Assembly (NCBI RefSeq): GCF_932294415.1
Contig: NC_065544.1
Location: 18,947,351-19,011,350, forward strand
DNA from: Quercus robur
Taxonomy: Eukaryota; Streptophyta; Magnoliopsida; Fagales; Fagaceae
Direction: 5' to 3'
DNA: 64,000 nucleotides
Made by a program: the position numbers and the translations under genes. Below are positions 1-11,873 of this stretch, piece after piece. The notes beneath the pieces were generated by a model. It worked only from the letters and a program-made list of their open reading frames with translations, did not search any database and was not told the DNA's origin. Each line of letters starts with the position of its first letter. Position 1 is the stretch's first letter.

Positions 1-904
1 TTGCCATGATCCACCCTAGGCCAAGGCATACTTCCCAAAAGAAAGACCCGTTGCGGGCGCTTGCGCCCACAACTATCATGAAGGACAAGCAAAGAGGAGG
101 AGAGGGAAATTAAGTGTGAGGCCTGAGGACATTACACGTGTCCTTGGCAATGGTCCAAACTCGTACTAATTAATGAGAGGTGTCCTGCAACATCTGATCA
201 TCATGAGCTAAATTCTCTCTCATGGTAGTGCTAGGTGTCCATGCCAGACTGCATACTTCTCTTCCTCCAATGGCATTCACACTATTGGCGCGAGCCAAAG
301 TCCATGTGGAGGGCCAAGATGTAGCCAAGTCGATATGCTCATTTACACCAACTTGCATACTGTATAGACGCTAAGGGTTTTTTTGTTTTATTTGTGTTTT
401 GTCTTTGATGCGTGTGTTTACTGCTAAGTAAGGACAAAATTATTTTATTTAAAATTCTTTAAAGGACTGGGTTATTTGTTTTGGGTAAAATATGTTGGTT
501 GTGCTTAATTTTTTTAGTTTTGCTAATGGTATTTTTTGTTGTTGCGCTAATTTTTTTTGGACTCATATATTTTGTTTTAAATTTCAGATCTATAAATATT
601 ATGACCTTTAAAAGGAGGAAAATGTTAAAGATACAAACATTTTCCCATAAATTAATGATGTGGTGAATAGTTATTGGTAACTAAAAAAATAATATAAGTA
701 GTAAGTTTAGATACGAATCATTAAGAATTTGCTATCTTAATAGTTTATAAAAATATTATAGAAAAGTTTGTAACTATAGTATTAGTGTATTATTCTTAAA
801 AGAATCAATGATACTATTAGGGGGGAAAAGTATAATTTTATAGAATAAAATTGCTAAAATTGATACAAAATAATATATTACTTTTTTTTAAAAAAGGCTT
901 TAAT
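1..904. other. No gene recognised
   Basis: AT-rich sequence with only short open frames that have no recognisable domains. The first 360 bases are more GC-balanced than what follows, but nothing in them could be assigned. Confidence 0.5.
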
Positions 905-2040
905 TATGTGCCAAATTTAATTGTATTTTCTTCAATCATTTCACAGTATTTATGTGGGTTTATTTGTAAAGTATGAATGTGAGAGATTGGTGAAGAATCA
1001 AGCTTCAAAGAAGAATCAGTGCAGTTCACGACTAGCTCGTGAGAAGCTCGCGAGAAGAGTAACCCGTGAAAGGCCACGTGTGAAGTACATAATTAGAAGT
1101 TTAAGAGTCATGCTAGACTGTCAAATTCACGAGTACTTTGTGAGAAAGGCCATCTTGTGAGGTATCTACGAATCTCTCTGTTTGGCATAAAGAAAAAAGT
1201 GTTTTACCAAATTCTTTACCCACACTATATATACTCTCATTACCCACGAAATGTAAGGAGTGCTTTTCAGAGAGAAAACCCTAACAAAAACACTTGAGAG
1301 TTAGAGATTGTTATACCCACAATCATCTACACATTTTCTCTTGGTTTTCCTCTACTCCTACATCTCCATCTCTACATCCTTGAGAGCTTCTTAGTCCAAA
1401 CACTTACCTCACCCAATCTAAGTGTTGAGTCAAGCTTTGGTACCTTTGGGAAGCATTGGAATGAGCTATTAAGTGGCCGATGCAATTGGGCTAAATTGCA
1501 GGATCCGGAAAGCTAGTGAAGACAAGACTCCAAGAAGTTCGTTGGTAGCAGGAGCTTGGAAGGCTCAAATACATGGGGTAGACTTGGCTTGGAGGGTCTT
1601 TTGTTATTCGTGTACTCCAACTTATTCATTAGTGGATTGATTTCGACTTGGAGAGTCGCGAAAAGGTTTTTTGCCAAATTCTTCGGTTTCCTCTTTAATA
1701 ACACGTCTTGATGTTATCTTGCATTTGCATCTCTCTTCCCTACTCTTTGAACTTTTCTTTTATTGTTCATTGTGATTGAATATGGCTTAGAGTAGTGTTA
1801 CCGGTTTATTGCACATATTTACTCTTATTCTGCACTTTGATAAGTTAGAGTAAAATCAATCTAGTCGTAATTTTAAAATTGGGGTCTGAACAAGTATTAG
1901 TGTTTTCACACTAATTGTGCTTTCACTATCATAGAGATATCCAAATTCATCACACGGTTACAAGCTAGTTTGAATCAAAAGGTGTAAATATAAGGTTCTA
2001 CACACAATCCTTAACTGAATTTAATAGCGTGCATCAAACT
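905..2040 (+). repeat. Degenerate Sirevirus-like LTR remnant
   Basis: The stretch around 1580-1700 (wording such as cttggagggtcttttgtt and ttcttcggtttcctcttt) matches, on the opposite strand, the LTR pair at 34.1-36.3 kb. It also carries short CTCGCGAG-like palindromic words near 1030-1060, as that LTR does. No coding region or second LTR is next to it, so it reads as an old solo or truncated LTR in plus orientation. Both ends are estimates. Confidence 0.5.
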
Positions 2041-2184
2041 GTTTATTATTTCAGACGTTGTCTTTTTCGTAATTTTACCATTATCATTGAGAATCCGAAG
2101 TCCAGACAAGTAGCACCTCCATCACTAGAAAAACAAACGTAATACAAAGACATCAGTACAAACCATTTCTTTGTAACAACAGTG

Positions 2185-2670
2185 TCAGGTACTGCTAAAT
2201 TCTGGCGTTTTCTTGAAGCACCAACGCTTTGGGCATTCAACAATATCATCAGGCTTTGCTGGATTCAGAAGTTTTTCTACCACCGATGCAAGGTCGTTGG
2301 CCATTAGAGCAAAGGCTTCCACTTTTGTATGGGTTTTGAGAGATTTTGAGTAAATGGGAACTTCGGGTAGATTGAACATGTTGGTGGAGTAAGGTTCCCT
2401 AACCAATTCAAAAAGTTCTTCTCCAAAGAAGTCACCTGCTTTAAGACGCTTAGCACGTCCGGAGGCAGTTCCTGTTCCTTCACCATTACTGCTGCTTGGA
2501 AAGGCCAATGCACTGCCGTCTGTAATCAAGAATACCGCATCCATAGGCTCTCCCTCCCGAACAATGTAGCACTGCTCGTTGTAGTACACTGGCTTGAGAG
2601 AGTTGCAGATGTCACACAACAAATTTTTATGCCCAGGATTAGCCAAGCTATTCTTTTTTTTGTTCAGGAG
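2185..2670 (-). pseudogene. Cyclic-nucleotide-gated channel (CNGC) C-terminal fragment
   Basis: The minus-strand frame encodes about 150 residues resembling the cyclic-nucleotide-binding domain of plant CNGC cation channels. Visible landmarks are YIVREGEPMD, LKAGDFFGEELF (phosphate-binding cassette region) and VEAFALMANDL, in the order and spacing expected for the family. A plausible splice acceptor (AATAG followed by CTTGGC) lies just upstream, near 2650, so this looks like one exon. The transmembrane and pore exons, which should lie at higher coordinates, are absent from the next kilobases; that DNA is low-complexity and transposon sequence. After the domain, the usual calmodulin-binding/IQ helix is replaced by an unrelated tail ending in a stop. 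I read it as a gene fragment or pseudogene of a plasma-membrane channel. A truncated but expressed copy cannot be excluded. Confidence 0.7.
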
Positions 2671-3690
2671 CTGAGCAAGAAAAAAATATTAGTTGAAGTG
2701 CAAATCCATTTCCTAACCAAAAAAAAGAAAAAAAAGAAGCTTTTTTTTTTTTTTTTTTTTTTTTGAAAAGAAAAAGAAGCTTTTTTAATAAGTAAAATAA
2801 AAGTGTATTATAGACTAATTTTCTTAATATATTAATCTACGCCAAATAAAGTTTAGAGTTATATATATATATCACTATAGAGTTGCAACCATTAATTTTT
2901 ATGTTATCCCTTTTATCTAGTACAAAATTAACAATTTTACAAACTAAAAGCATTCACAGAAAAAATGTGAAAAAAGCTAAAAAGTTATTCTAACAACTCA
3001 AATTATGAAAATCAAGTTGCATCAAAGTTGCTACATCTAAAATTTTTAGCTTTTAACTACAATAAGCTGTTATCTATAATAGCTCACTGTAGCATCAACT
3101 TAAACATAAAACTCAATTTTTTATACTACCGTCTCTCTTCCTACAATTAAAAATTCATTTCTTTCTCACTCTCCCCAACATTTCTCTCTTTATTCTCCTC
3201 CCTCTCAAACCCAATGTCTTTATTCTACCATCTCCTTCATTTCCTTATTTTTTTATTCCTCTCATCTCTCACCCTCAAATTTCTTCTCATTTTCTCTCTT
3301 CTCTCACTCTCTTGGCTGTGTTGTGGGTTATGGTGGTTCTAATTGTGGCTGTGGGTCTCGGTGGTTCAATCGTGATTATGGGTGACTGTGGGCTCATGGA
3401 TTAGTGGTTGGGTTTTTGGAATGGGTTATGGTGGGTTCATGATGGTTGAAGTTTTGTGGGTTTTTGTTTTTTTGTTTTTTTTTTTCCTCTAGCAAGTTGC
3501 TTGTTTTCTTGTTTGTGGTTGAAGTTTTATGGTTTTTTATTTTTATTTTTTATTTTCCCTCCAACGGGTTGCTTTTTTTTTTTTTTTTTCATTTGTGGTT
3601 AAAGTTTAATGGTTTTTTTTTTTTTTTTCCGATGGTGGTGGTGGTGGTGGCTGGCAGTGGGTTATGGGTTCTTGTTTTATGTTTTTTTTT
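2671..3690. other. Low-complexity intergenic DNA
   Basis: Poly-T and poly-A runs, TC-rich tracts (3120-3300) and TGG-rich tracts (3310-3680). Open frames here, such as the phenylalanine-rich one at 3446-3784, are products of base composition. No gene is supported. Confidence 0.6.
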
Positions 3691-4059
3691 GGGCAAACTA
3701 CATAATTGGTCCCTATCCTATACACTATATTTCAATTTGATCCCTAACATTTCAATTGTGTCAATTTGGTCCTTAATATTTTAGTATCGTGTCGATTTAA
3801 TCCCTAACGTTATCTTTTGGATGAAAATTTATGACTTGTTTAATAATCAAAACAAAAAATTAGCTTACGTTGATGAGACAATAAACTTAAATTTTATTTT
3901 GGCCGTTTGTCATGTTAGCAATTTCCATCTAAGATATAATATTATGGACTAAATTAACATGACATTGAAAGGTTAGGGATCAAATTGACGTAATTGAAAG
4001 GTTAGGGACTAAATTGAAATATGGTGTAAAGGTTAGAGACCAATTATATAGTTTACCCC
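3691..4059. mobile_element. Mutator-type MITE with long TIRs
   Basis: The left end starts gggcaaactacataattggt and the right end is its near-complement (ending accaattatatagtttaccc). The inverted repeats run roughly 110 bp each. The element is flanked on both sides by exactly nine T (3682-3690 and 4060-4068). This fits the 9-bp target duplication of Mutator-like elements but is weakened by being a homopolymer. It encodes no protein. Confidence 0.75.
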
Positions 4060-4699
4060 TTTTTTTTTAAACAGTGGTGGTGGTAGATGGTGGCAGTGGG
4101 TATGGGCGACAAAGTAGAGAAGAGAAAGAGATGGAGGAGAAGAATAGAAGATAGAGAAAGAGGAGAGACTAAGAATAAAAAACAAATATTAAATAAAGTG
4201 GTAAAAAAATAGAGACTTTAATGTAGGGTGTATTGTAAAGTAAGATATTAAAATAAATAAAATAAGTTTTTGAGTTACTCAAAGCTAAAAATTTTAGCTC
4301 CTTTGATGCGAATGGTCTAATTAGAAAAGAACTGTCAAAATTTATATTCAAATCACACAAGATGAAAATTATATATTGTTAAGAAAATGATACTGAGAGA
4401 GAGAGAGATAGAATTTAAGGCAACACTTACATCACCACGCCATTAGGATCACCTACTATTTACTCCCCCCCCCCCCCCCCTCCTTTCCCTCCCAAAAAAA
4501 AAAAACACAAAAATCAACATTTGAATTAGAACGTACCAATGGAAACCCTAGCCCTAATTACAAAATGAATAGAATTTAGAACCCAACACCCTAGCAACAT
4601 CACTAAATCATTTCATTCAAGAGGTGGTTAGTTCAAGTAGAATTAAAGGCTTTTGAATGAGTTGTCATATGTTATACTTTAGGTTTGTTTTAGAAAAAT
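4060..4699. other. No gene; C16 homopolymer
   Basis: AT-rich sequence with AG-rich patches and a run of 16 C at 4465-4480, followed by a CT-rich segment and poly-A. No coding or RNA feature was recognised. Confidence 0.5.
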
Positions 4700-4707
4700 C
4701 CTTACCC

Positions 4708-6273
4708 TTAAATGGAAATTAGGGAATGTTCATGCTCGATCAGATAATCAATAGGGAGAGAGTCATTAACCTCCACTGGCTTGTCTTGAACTTGAGTAGT
4801 ACTTTCTGGATGTGCTTCTGGACATACTTCATCATTGATCACAACATTTGAAGATTCCATGACAGTTTTGGTTCTCAGATTATACACTCTATATGCTCTA
4901 CTAGTAGAGGAGTACCCTAGAAAATATCCTTTGTCACTCTTAGCATCAAATTTCTCTAGGTGCTCTCTATCACGTAGAATGTAACAATCACTGCCAAAAA
5001 TCCTGAAATACTTGACGACTGGCTTCTTTCCTCTCCAGAGTTCATAAGGAGTCTTCTTGGAATCAGGTCTGAAGTACACCCGGTTGAGTGTATGGCAAGC
5101 AGTGTTAACTGCTTCTCCCCAGAAAGATTTTGGCAATTTTTTATTGTGCAACATCACACGTGCCATCTCTTGAATGACCCTATTTTTTCGTTCAACTATT
5201 CCATTTTGTTGCGGTGTCTTGGGTGATGAAAATTCTTGATGTGTGCCCTGTTCATTGCAGAAAGTAGCCAGCTTGGTATTCTCAAATTCTTTTCCATGGT
5301 CACTTCTGATTCTGGCTACCACTGTATCTTTTTCAACCTACAATTTCTTACACATATGTATCATCTTCTCAGGGGCCTCAGCTTTATCTTTCAAGAGCAC
5401 AACCCAAGTATATCTGGTAAAGTCATCCACAACCACTAGAATATATTTCTTTCCTCCCAAACTCTGAACTCGAGTAGGACCCATAAGATCAATGTGCAGT
5501 AACTCCAGAGGTCTTGAAGTTTGAATACTAGCCACAGACCAATCTTTAGATTTTATCTGTTTACCTATCTGACATGGTCCACATATGCACTTATCTATCT
5601 TCTCAAACTTAGGTAAACCAATAACGGCATCACATTTTGAGATCTTTTCTAACTGCTTATGACTTGCATGCCCCAGCCGTTGATGCCACAAATCAACTTG
5701 ATCAATCTTTGCACTAAAACACTTGTTGCTTATGCTTGGTGTCGATCCATAACAGTTGTCCGCTGTTCGTACACCAACACACATACAGTCACCTCCACCA
5801 TCAAGTATCTCACATTCATGCTTAGTGAAGAGAACATTTAGTCCATTGTCACAAATCTGACTGATGCTGAGTAAATTTGCCTTTAGTCCATCAACATACC
5901 AAACATCTTCAAAGACCGGTAACCCTGGGATGTCCACAGTTCCAATGCCTCTGATGACAGATTTGCTTCCATGTCCAAAAGTGACTGTCCCAATCTTTCA
6001 TTCAAAAAGGGTCTTGAATAATCCTTTGTTTCCTGTCATATGCCTGGAACAACCATTATCCAAATACCAAAGACAAGAATCACGTGCCTTTAAGGCGGTT
6101 AAGGCAGTATAACACAAATAATTATTACCACATATGATAAGACCAAGATGTTCAAGGAAAGATTTAACAAACTCAACAAGAGACAAATACACAAAGTAAG
6201 CAAGTTGATGAATAAGCAGATAGAATTTCCAAAAATCCATACCAAAGGGATCAAGGATCAGCTCAGTGATCAA
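4708..6273 (-). pseudogene. Copia protease-integrase coding remnant
   Basis: Read on the minus strand in one frame, from high to low coordinates. First comes a protease-type motif (WYLDNGCSRHMTG, near 6030-6070). Next is the GAG-pre-integrase zinc region (LWHQRLGHASHKQL with C-x2-C further on, about 5580-5690). The integrase core follows, with SDHGKEF and GIVERKNRV (about 5160-5310), and then the downstream YELWRGKKP and GYFLGYSS motifs. Two in-frame stops break the frame, near 5995 and 5337, but there is no frame change. Gag is almost wholly missing upstream, and the frame ends at 4708 where reverse transcriptase should follow. It can no longer encode a working polyprotein. Confidence 0.85.
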
Positions 6274-6298
6274 AGGATCAACAACAAAAGAGCAACCT

Positions 6299-6310
6299 GC
6301 TCTGATACCA
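6299..6310 (-). other. Primer-binding site, initiator tRNA-Met type
   Basis: On the minus strand this reads TGGTATCAGAGC, the standard Copia primer-binding site complementary to the 3' end of initiator tRNA-Met. It sits two bases inside the LTR edge at 6313, which fixes the orientation and the LTR boundary. Confidence 0.92.
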
Positions 6311-6312
6311 CT

Positions 6313-7163
6313 TGTCAGTTTTTAGACCCCTTAAACAATTGATTAACCTAGGTAATTAGCCAAATTGTTACTTAGTACAATTAAACAAATCTAGGTTATC
6401 ACAATATAAAAGATCAAATCATGCAAAGCAGCAGAAAATAAATAACACAAGATATGTTCACCCAGGAAACCAAACCAGTAAAAACCTGGGGAGGATTTGA
6501 CCTAGCTATCCTCAAGGTAAACTTGAATCCACTATCTTGAAAGAATCGAAGTTCATACAATAAGAGTTACAAGCCCCCACGCTCGACTTCTTATTGCTAC
6601 CAACCAGTAGAACTTACTGACACGACCATGTGCAAGCTCCGAATCCACGGACTCCGTCTTTCTTGGATTCACCACCAGATATAAGCACACCCGCTTGTGT
6701 TTTCTTTAAACTTTAATGGCAGCAACTGAATTGATCATTAAGGCGTAGATAAATCTTCTCCTTGAAAACCCTAAGTTTGTGTAAAGGAAATCTCCTCTAG
6801 ATCTCACAAGAGATTTACACAAACCGCAAAATATGAGCAACACTAAAACGTGGCTAGAGATTGTCTTTTATACTTAGGACAAATAAGAAACCCTAAAAAC
6901 GTTTTAAAACAACTAGGGCTGAGTTGGACGAATCTGCAGAAAAGCATTCTACCCGAGCTTCGATCGATTGAGCCTGTCTCTCGACCGATCGAGCCAGGCC
7001 GAAAGGCACAAAGCTTCCTGCTTTAATCTGATTCCAACTTTACATAAAATCACAACTTTGAGCTAGACTTAAACACTTCTAAACACATTGTTTTGATCAT
7101 GGTTTGCCAACATTACACATTAGAGTTCTAAATACATAAAATCCTAAACTTTAGAACCTAACA
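6313..7163 (-). repeat. 5' LTR of the truncated Copia element
   Basis: About 851 bp. In minus orientation it begins TGTTAGGTTCTAAAG and ends CTGACA next to the primer-binding site. It contains a palindromic stretch around 6960-7000 with repeated CGATCGA words. A related, truncated LTR in plus orientation lies at 33688-34142. Confidence 0.85.
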
Positions 7164-7770
7164 ATACTGAATATATATAAGAAGAAATCTACAAATGATT
7201 AAAAACTCACAGACTAAATGCGTGAAGGATGAATGATTCAGATCAAGTCTTGTGTTTGACACAATCTTCTTAAAGCAAATTTCGTCCCTCATACAATCAC
7301 TGTGGTACTTTGAGACTCACGGACGTCTGCCTCCTAGGATAAAATGATCTACATCACGAAAATGAAGCACACATGGTTGTGCTCTGTGAACTACTCAATG
7401 TCTCTTTCTCTCTCTTTAACACAAAATGAAATGCACAAAAATATTCTCATTGGGAGAGTTTTTTCTAAAAAATTCTTTAACATGAATGAAAGACTGTGAA
7501 ATTATACGTAACAAAAAACTGAAACACTGTTTCAGAGATAACTACTGTATACAGACTTACTGACTCAAAATAAATAAAATAATAAAATATTATTATTATT
7601 AATTAGATAAGTGGGCCTAGTTCACACATGTCTAAAGCCCAACCCAATATCCAGCCCAAAATTCATATTCTCTATCATTTTCAATGTGAGACTCAAGGAT
7701 TTTCACCACTTTAATATCATGTTCAAGTGGTCATATTAGGAGTCAATTTCTTATTCACTCCATACTAACA
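7164..7770 (-). repeat. Truncated Copia LTR (copy C)
   Basis: Minus-oriented LTR of the same family as those at 7773-8487, 11145-11867, 11874-12598 and 28867-29509. In its U3 half it is closest to the last of these: both have gtggtcacattaggagtc-like wording and end CATACTAACA. It is cut on the left by the neighbouring Copia insertion and meets the plus-oriented LTR A head to head across only 2 bp. Confidence 0.8.
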
Positions 7771-7772
7771 AT

Positions 7773-8487
7773 TGTTGGAAAAATAGCATGGAGTGAATAA
7801 GAAATTGATATTTTCTATGTTCACTTGAAAATGTTATTAAAAGTTGTAAAAATTCTGAGTCCCACATAGGAAAGGAAAGAGATAATATATGAGTTTATAT
7901 GCTCATTAGTTGGACATTGGGTTGGGCCTTTAGCATATGTGGATTGGGCCTACTTGTCCAAATAATAATATTTTATTATTTTAATTTTTTGAATCAGTTA
8001 GTCTGTGCACAGCAGTAATTACTGAAACAGAGTGTCTGTTTAGTAACATATAATTTTTCATAGTCCCTCATTCATAAAAACTACTTTTCAGAAAACTTTC
8101 TAGGGGAGAATATTTTTGTGCATTTTCATTTTGTATCAAAGAGAGAGAGAAAGTGACATTGAGTAGTTCGCAGAGCACAACCTTGTGTGTTTCGTTTTCG
8201 TGCTATAGATCATTTTATCTTGGGAGACAGACGTCCATGAGTCTCAAAACACCATAGTGATTGTGTGAGGGGCGAAATCTGGTTTAAGGAGATTGTGTCA
8301 TACACAAGACTTGATTTGAATCATTCATCCTTTACGCATTTAATCTGTGAGTTTTTAATTATTTGCAGATTTCTTCTTATATATTGTATTTTGCTTTTGC
8401 CTATCATATCTATTTGTGTTATTCTTAGATCTGTGTATTATTCCTTTTGTTTTATCACAAAAGTAAATTGTTGAAATATATCCAACA
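7773..8487 (+). repeat. 5' LTR of Copia element 1 (copy A)
   Basis: 715 bp, with termini TGTTGGA and TCCAACA forming the expected short inverted repeat. The interior has a GA-rich stretch near 8140 and a TATA-rich segment. It matches LTR B closely. Confidence 0.88.
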
Positions 8488-9132
8488 ATCTTAAAGCAGA
8501 CTTAAATATTTTAATTTATTTTTGTGATTTATGGTGAAAGGAATTTCGGGTTTGTTGAAAATCGTTACCGGCAATTTGATACTCCTGGGCAGATCTTGAA
8601 AAAACTGGGTTTTGATTTTGTGGGTTTGTCACGCAATATCTACTTTGTTCTATTATAAAGTTAATGGTCTTTTTCTATAAAAAAAAATAAAGTTAATGGT
8701 CTTAATCTTTTATTACGTTTTGGTGTGGGTTTGACTTTTGATACTTTTTGTGGGATTTTGTTTTCCGTGGGTTGAATTTAGATAATTGTATAGAATCATT
8801 GGATGTCTTAGATATTTTCTAAGCATTTGATAAAGCTGATTTCGTGTTTGACAGTGTTGGTGGTTTTTATTATATTATATAATATTCGGCTTATTTTGTC
8901 TCTTACGGTTTATTGCTTGGCTTGGCTTTTTAGATTCTTATGTTTATTGCATGTGTTCGTACTGTGCTGCTTTATTTTTGCAATTCGGTGTAAAAAAAAA
9001 AAAATTTATATGGTGGGGTTGTACAGTACACCCCTAGCCAGAGATATTATTTATAAAATCTTAGAGAATTATTTGTATTGACATGGAGGATGCATGATAG
9101 TTGTATTTGAGCAAATATAGCCTTATTTAATT

Positions 9133-9165
<33 letters not shown>

Positions 9166-9309
9166 AAAGTGTTTATTAAGTAAGCAATGATGAGACATTA
9201 GAGATGTCCATTTATTATAAGAATGAAGTTGATAAATAATTCAATGAATGCAATAAGTTCTTGATTACCGTAGAACTTGTGAGGGGAAGTTATTATTTCC
9301 ACTTTTTTT

Positions 9310-10560
9310 TCATTGAAATGCCTTAAAAGAAAACCACTAAGATACCTTATGAATTATGGAAAAAGTGATCATCTTTCTATAAATTCTTTAAATGTGGAGG
9401 TGCTTGATGAAAGTGGTGATTTCCTATTCTTAAAGGATAAAGAACCATTGATTGTATTTTCATTAGTTATGGTTATAACAGTAGTGCATAGTGCTTTTCT
9501 AATTTATGAATCTGTTATTCTTATATGCATGAAAATTAATTACAATATATTTCAAGTGTTAAGCTTTCGTAAAAGAAAGTTTGGGTCTATGTTTAGTATC
9601 TCTCATGATTAAGAGTTGATAGAAGAGAAGTTGAGCCTAAACATAGTAAAAGGATAAACATCATATTCGTTTGGTCCAAATTTTCTAATTTAAATGTTTG
9701 AAGATGAACTTAAAGTTTCAAAGAAGCGATATTCTGATGTACCTTCTTGGAAAAGAGATTGTCAAGAGTGCATTAAATCCATCTTAGAAATCTATGCATA
9801 GTAATTGGTGGATCTAGCACCTAAGAATTTTAGAGTTGATGGAATTATTGACTATTACAAGGCAAAACTAGTTGTAGAAGGCTACAAACAAAAGAAAGAT
9901 GTGAGTTTTCTTGATACACGATAAACCAAATGGGTTTATGATTCTTGTACAAGGAAACAAAGTGTGTAGGCTTGTTAAATCTTTGTATAGATTAAAGCAA
10001 GTTTCAATGCAATGACATGAGTTATTTGACAATGAGATGATGTCAAATGAGTTTAGGTTTGATGTGACTAGTGTGTTATGTGAAATATATCAGAAGAGGC
10101 TATGTCGTTGTGAGACATGCTCGTGTAATAGCAATAATAAAAGCTATTGAGATGATGTTGACCATTAAGTTCAACTCGAAAGATGTAGGTGTTGTAGATG
10201 TGATACTAGAAATAAAATTTTCTAATACATCTGATGGACTTGTCTTGTCTCAATCACATGAGAGATATAACGACAGTCTAATGAGAACACCTTGTGTGAA
10301 GAGCATATGTGTTTTTGGGAAGTCTTTATAAATCAAAACAAACATGCATTGTTGGATACTTGTGCCTCGTATATGTATATATTGGTAGGGCACAGAGTTA
10401 TGGTAGGTCTCGACATATTTGTTGAAGACATAATACCATGAGACAGTTGCTTTCAAATAGAAGTGATTCTTGATTATAAAACGGATCCATAATCAATTGT
10501 TTAAGTGGAGAACAAGTAAACTGCTCATCGAGGGGAATGGGGTTAAAGCCTATGACCTAA
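9310..10560 (+). pseudogene. Copia pol remnants of element 1
   Basis: The fragments are scattered across frames. Around 9315-9365 the DNA matches the integrase region KKKTNKTSYELWK of the minus-strand sister copy. Around 9830-9905 it matches the reverse transcriptase stretch VDG-IEKYKARLVVKGYKQK. Around 9935-10010 it matches PKGFIVPGQ-KVCRLVK-LYGL. Around 10150-10250 it matches the SEFDMKDLGVADVILGMK region. Many frameshifts and stops separate these pieces and large parts are deleted. There is no coding capacity left. The value of this stretch is in showing element 1 and element 2 to be the same family. Confidence 0.75.
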
Positions 10561-11144
10561 AGTTTCCAAGACGGTAACCCCACCTAGTTGATTGGAGATC
10601 CCAAGGTCTAGGTTTTCAAAGGGACAATAAAATTGTGGAGACTAGTTTTTATCACTATGGAGATTACATCTCCCACCCATTCCTATGATGAAATAGTGAT
10701 GTCTGTAAGCGATGTTCAGGATAAGCTTTGCTTTTAATGATTCTTATATCTTGGAATTCCAAGTGGGGTATAGTAGGATACTCTTAATAAGAGTCACCTA
10801 TATGAGTGTGAAGTGGGCTACTTCCATAAGAGTTTTTAAGGCTGAATTCTCTAAAGCACTTCATGAATTTATCAAGATATGTTCAGGGTCGAAATGAACA
10901 CAACTATAAGAACGAAATATGTTCGAAAAAGAGCTGTGTGAATTCTATTGTCTTGGTATACACAAACGGCTGAACAGTTCAAGACATCATTTTCACTGGT
11001 TTGCTAGTATATCCAATAGTCTTTCACAAAGGAAAGTTCAAAGCCACAAGCTACTTCTCTCGATACAGTAACTTTTCTTCTACTCTCTTTGTTTCTGCAT
11101 CATCATTTGCATTGTGATTATCAATTTCTATTCATGTGGGGGAT

Positions 11145-11867
11145 TGTTGGAAAAATTGCATGGAGTGAATAAGAAATTGATGTTTTCTATGTTCACTTGA
11201 AGATGTTATTAAAAGTGGTAAAAATCCTGAGTCTTATATAGGAAAGGAAAGAGACAATATATGAGTTTATATGCTCATGAGTTGGACACTGCGTTGGGCC
11301 TTTGACATATGTGGACTGGGCCTACTTGTCCAAATAATAATATTTTATTATTTTTATTTTTTGAGAGTTAGTCTGTACACAGCAGTTATTACTGAAACAA
11401 AGTGTTTGTTCAGTAACATAAAATTTTTCATAGTCCCTCATTCATAAAAACTACTTTTCAGAAAATTTTCCAGGAGAGAATATTTTTGTGCATTTTCATT
11501 TTGTGTCAAAGAGAGAGAAAGAGACATTGAGTAGTTCACAGAGGACGACATTGTGTGCTTCATTTTCATACTATAGATCATTTATCTTGGGAGGCAGACA
11601 TCTATGAGTCTCAAAGCAACACAGTAATTGTGTGAGTTGCGAAATCTGCTTTAAGGAAATTGTGTCAAACACAAGACTTGATCTGAATCATTCATCCTTC
11701 ACGCATATGGTCTGTGAGTTTTTAATTATTTGCAGATTTCTTCTTATATATACAGTATCTATTTATTATTTTGTCTATCACATCTATTTGTGTTATTGTT
11801 TATATTTAGATATGTATGTTGTTCCTTTTACTTAATCACAAAGCAAATTGTTGATACATATCTAACA
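11145..11867 (+). repeat. 3' LTR of Copia element 1 (copy B)
   Basis: 723 bp, starting TGTTGGAAAAATTGC right after a polypurine tract and ending ATCTAACA. It stands 6 bp from the minus-oriented LTR D, making a large LTR-LTR palindrome. Confidence 0.88.
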
Positions 11868-11873
11868 ATAAAT

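Larger units (their letters stand above)
4700..7163 (-). mobile_element. Truncated Copia LTR retrotransposon
   Basis: This minus-strand element keeps its 5' LTR (6313-7163), a primer-binding site for initiator tRNA-Met and a protease-to-integrase coding region. It lacks most of gag and everything after integrase: no reverse transcriptase, RNase H or 3' LTR is found. Its LTR outer end (7163) abuts a truncated LTR of a different Copia family (7164-7770), so it seems to have inserted there. The left limit near 4700 is where coding similarity stops. Confidence 0.85.
7773..11867 (+). mobile_element. Degenerate Copia element 1 (plus strand)
   Basis: About 4.1 kb bounded by two direct LTRs, 7773-8487 and 11145-11867, each starting TGTTGG. 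A purine-rich tract (gtgggggat) immediately precedes the 3' LTR. The interior is a heavily decayed, internally deleted version of the minus-strand element next to it: pol fragments are recognisable at 9310-10560, while gag and most of integrase are gone. No clear target duplication was seen; the flanks are themselves LTRs of the same family. Confidence 0.85.

Noticed and set aside
3446-3784. 112-residue frame rich in Phe, Leu and Val
   Set aside because: Arises from T-rich and TGG-rich low-complexity DNA and overlaps the end of a MITE; no domain.
8827-9081. Hydrophobic frame similar to a frame at 18573-18767 on the other strand
   Set aside because: Both lie in the 5' leader of copies of the same Copia family. 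The similarity is of DNA, and neither is placed or conserved like a gene.
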